Shown here: one piece after another, positions 63,108 to 64,000 of the stretch
How the letters are laid out: every line of letters starts with the position of its first letter
How positions within the stretch are numbered: the stretch's first letter is position 1
Assembly (NCBI RefSeq): GCF_000092845.1
Contig: NC_014150.1
Location: 2,727,510 to 2,791,509, forward strand
DNA: 64,000 nucleotides
Direction: 5' to 3'
Source of the DNA: Brachyspira murdochii DSM 12563
GTDB taxonomy: Bacteria; Spirochaetota; Brachyspiria; Brachyspirales; Brachyspiraceae
Position numbers and translations under genes: made by a program
The notes under the pieces: generated by a model
Seen by the model: only the letters and a program-made list of their open reading frames with translations
What the model was told of the DNA's origin: nothing
Database searches by the model: none

Positions 63108-64000
63108 ATGATAGGCTATAAAAATAATATATTAATGTGCGAGGATATTGATATAAGAGAACTTACAAAAGTTTACGGAAGTCCTTTTTATCTTTATTCA
63201 AAAAATGACATATTACAGAAAATAAGATTTTTGAAAGATATATTTTCATCTTTAGACGATGTATTAATAGCATATGCAGTTAAGGCTGAGAATAATTTGT
63301 CTATATTAAAAATGATGGTAGAAGAAGGAATTGGGGCAGATGTTGTTTCTATAGGGGAGAGTTTAAAATATATAAAAGCTGGAGGAGATGCCCGTAATAT
63401 AGTATTTTCTGGTGTAGCAAAAACGGAAGAAGAGATAAAAAAATCTATTGAGCTTAATATAAAACGTTTTAATATAGAATCAATTCCGGAAGCTGTAAGA
63501 ATTAATAATATAGCTAAAGAACTTAAAAAGAGAGTAAAATGTTCTATAAGAGTTAATCCTAATGTTGATGCCCATACTCATGAAAAGATTACTACTGGTG
63601 TAAATGGAAACAAGTTCGGAGTATGTATTAAAACTATAATAGAAAATTCTAATCTTTTAAAATCATTAGATAATATAGAAATAGAGTCATTATCAATGCA
63701 TATAGGCTCTCAAATGACAGATGCTGAGCCTTTTTACAGAGCAATTTTGGTAATGAGAGATTTGATTAATGAGGTTAATAGCATGGGATTTAATATAACC
63801 GATATCGATATAGGCGGCGGTTATGGGGTAAGGTATAATAAAGATCATTCTGGTTTTGATTTTGATAAGTTCAAAAATGAAAGCATAAATCTATTAAAGG
63901 AAATGAATCTTAAAGTAACAACTGAGCCCGGAAGATATTTTGTAGCAGAATCTGGTGCTTTGATAATGAGAGTAGAATATGTAAAAGAGGAGCTTGGAAG
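63108..64000 (+). CDS. lysA: Diaminopimelate decarboxylase LysA (3' truncated by window edge)
   Basis: Runs to the window end; the 297 codons present are in frame. Converts meso-diaminopimelate to lysine. PLP and fold motifs are YLYSKNDI, IAYAVKAENN (PLP Lys), GADVVSIGESLKYIKAG, VNPNVDAHTHEKITTGVNGNKFG, LSMHIGSQM, DIGGGYG and TTEPGRYFV. Peptidoglycan here may need both diaminopimelate and lysine balance, which cannot be seen. AGGAG stands before the ATG. Confidence 0.93.
   Translation, partial: MIGYKNNILMCEDIDIRELTKVYGSPFYLYSKNDILQKIRFLKDIFSSLDDVLIAYAVKAENNLSILKMMVEEGIGADVVSIGESLKYIKAGGDARNIVFSGVAKTEEEIKKSIELNIKRFNIESIPEAVRINNIAKELKKRVKCSIRVNPNVDAHTHEKITTGVNGNKFGVCIKTIIENSNLLKSLDNIEIESLSMHIGSQMTDAEPFYRAILVMRDLINEVNSMGFNITDIDIGGGYGVRYNKDHSGFDFDKFKNESINLLKEMNLKVTTEPGRYFVAESGALIMRVEYVKEELG

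Overview
The window is very AT-rich, tightly packed spirochaete DNA and most likely comes from the genus Brachyspira. The basis is indirect. A predicted outer-membrane protein (19820-20905) reads like the Brachyspira variable surface protein (Vsp) family. There is a Bat operon, many TPR proteins and lipoproteins with short lipoboxes, and BspA-type (DUF285) repeats. Housekeeping genes (topA, ftsZ, mtaB, mnmA, lysA) are intact with low-GC codon use. The species cannot be named from sequence alone. I saw no rRNA, tRNA, transposase, phage module or CRISPR array.

Layout. 1-7333: end of an AddA-type helicase/nuclease, a TPR lipoprotein, dprA, topA and an N-acetylmuramoyl-L-alanine amidase, all on the plus strand. 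7388-9319: a two-gene unit of an OLD/ABC-like ATPase and a small protein with a PD-(D/E)XK-like motif, a possible undescribed defence pair. 9335-12261: a family-61 glycosyltransferase and a MATE exporter diverge from a region with about 19 copies of a five-base repeat. 12470-16839: two paralogous 7TM receptors with methyl-accepting-type signalling tips, coupled to a CvpA-like protein. 16888-18805: a selenium-type operon (YedF, class V aminotransferase, DUF3343). 18895-22699: a zinc/manganese ABC importer whose permease gene is separated from the other two genes by a vsp gene carrying its own promoter and terminator. 22881-25127: two META-domain lipoproteins and an ABC permease/ATPase pair with no binding protein.

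25486-34000 is accessory: SUFU and SUKH immunity-type proteins, a long TPR protein, a DUF285-DUF4132 fusion and a DUF262-DUF1524 (GmrSD-like) protein. Three of these follow mtaB closely, as if attached to a housekeeping operon. 35553-40886 is an ftsZ-TPR-coaE-SPOR operon for division and envelope. 40955-46753 holds a PP-loop enzyme, a lipoprotein preceded by a second five-base repeat, queH, a FlgT-like lipoprotein and a ferredoxin. 46975-51298 is batB-batC-batD-batE, followed by mnmA. 52702-56763 has UPF0145, LOG, a propeller lipoprotein, an Rrf2 regulator and a Crp/Fnr regulator. 57043-59736 is a sodium:solute symporter plus a NanM-like mutarotase, probably for sialic acid, under a near-consensus promoter with a 16-base palindromic operator. 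59921-64000 is an operon ending in a truncated lysA.

The most interesting signal is shared by the two repeat tracts (10565-10663 and 43761-43805). Each lies on the minus strand behind a recognisable promoter and begins one codon after an ATG, so the repeats would be translated as a small leader ORF. The five-base unit means every slip changes frame. In each case two frames stop soon after the repeats, while the third stays open for more than 50 codons until it overlaps the start codon of the downstream gene (glycosyltransferase or lipoprotein). I read this as a candidate phase-variation switch acting by translational coupling; both loci are in a closed phase in this sequence.
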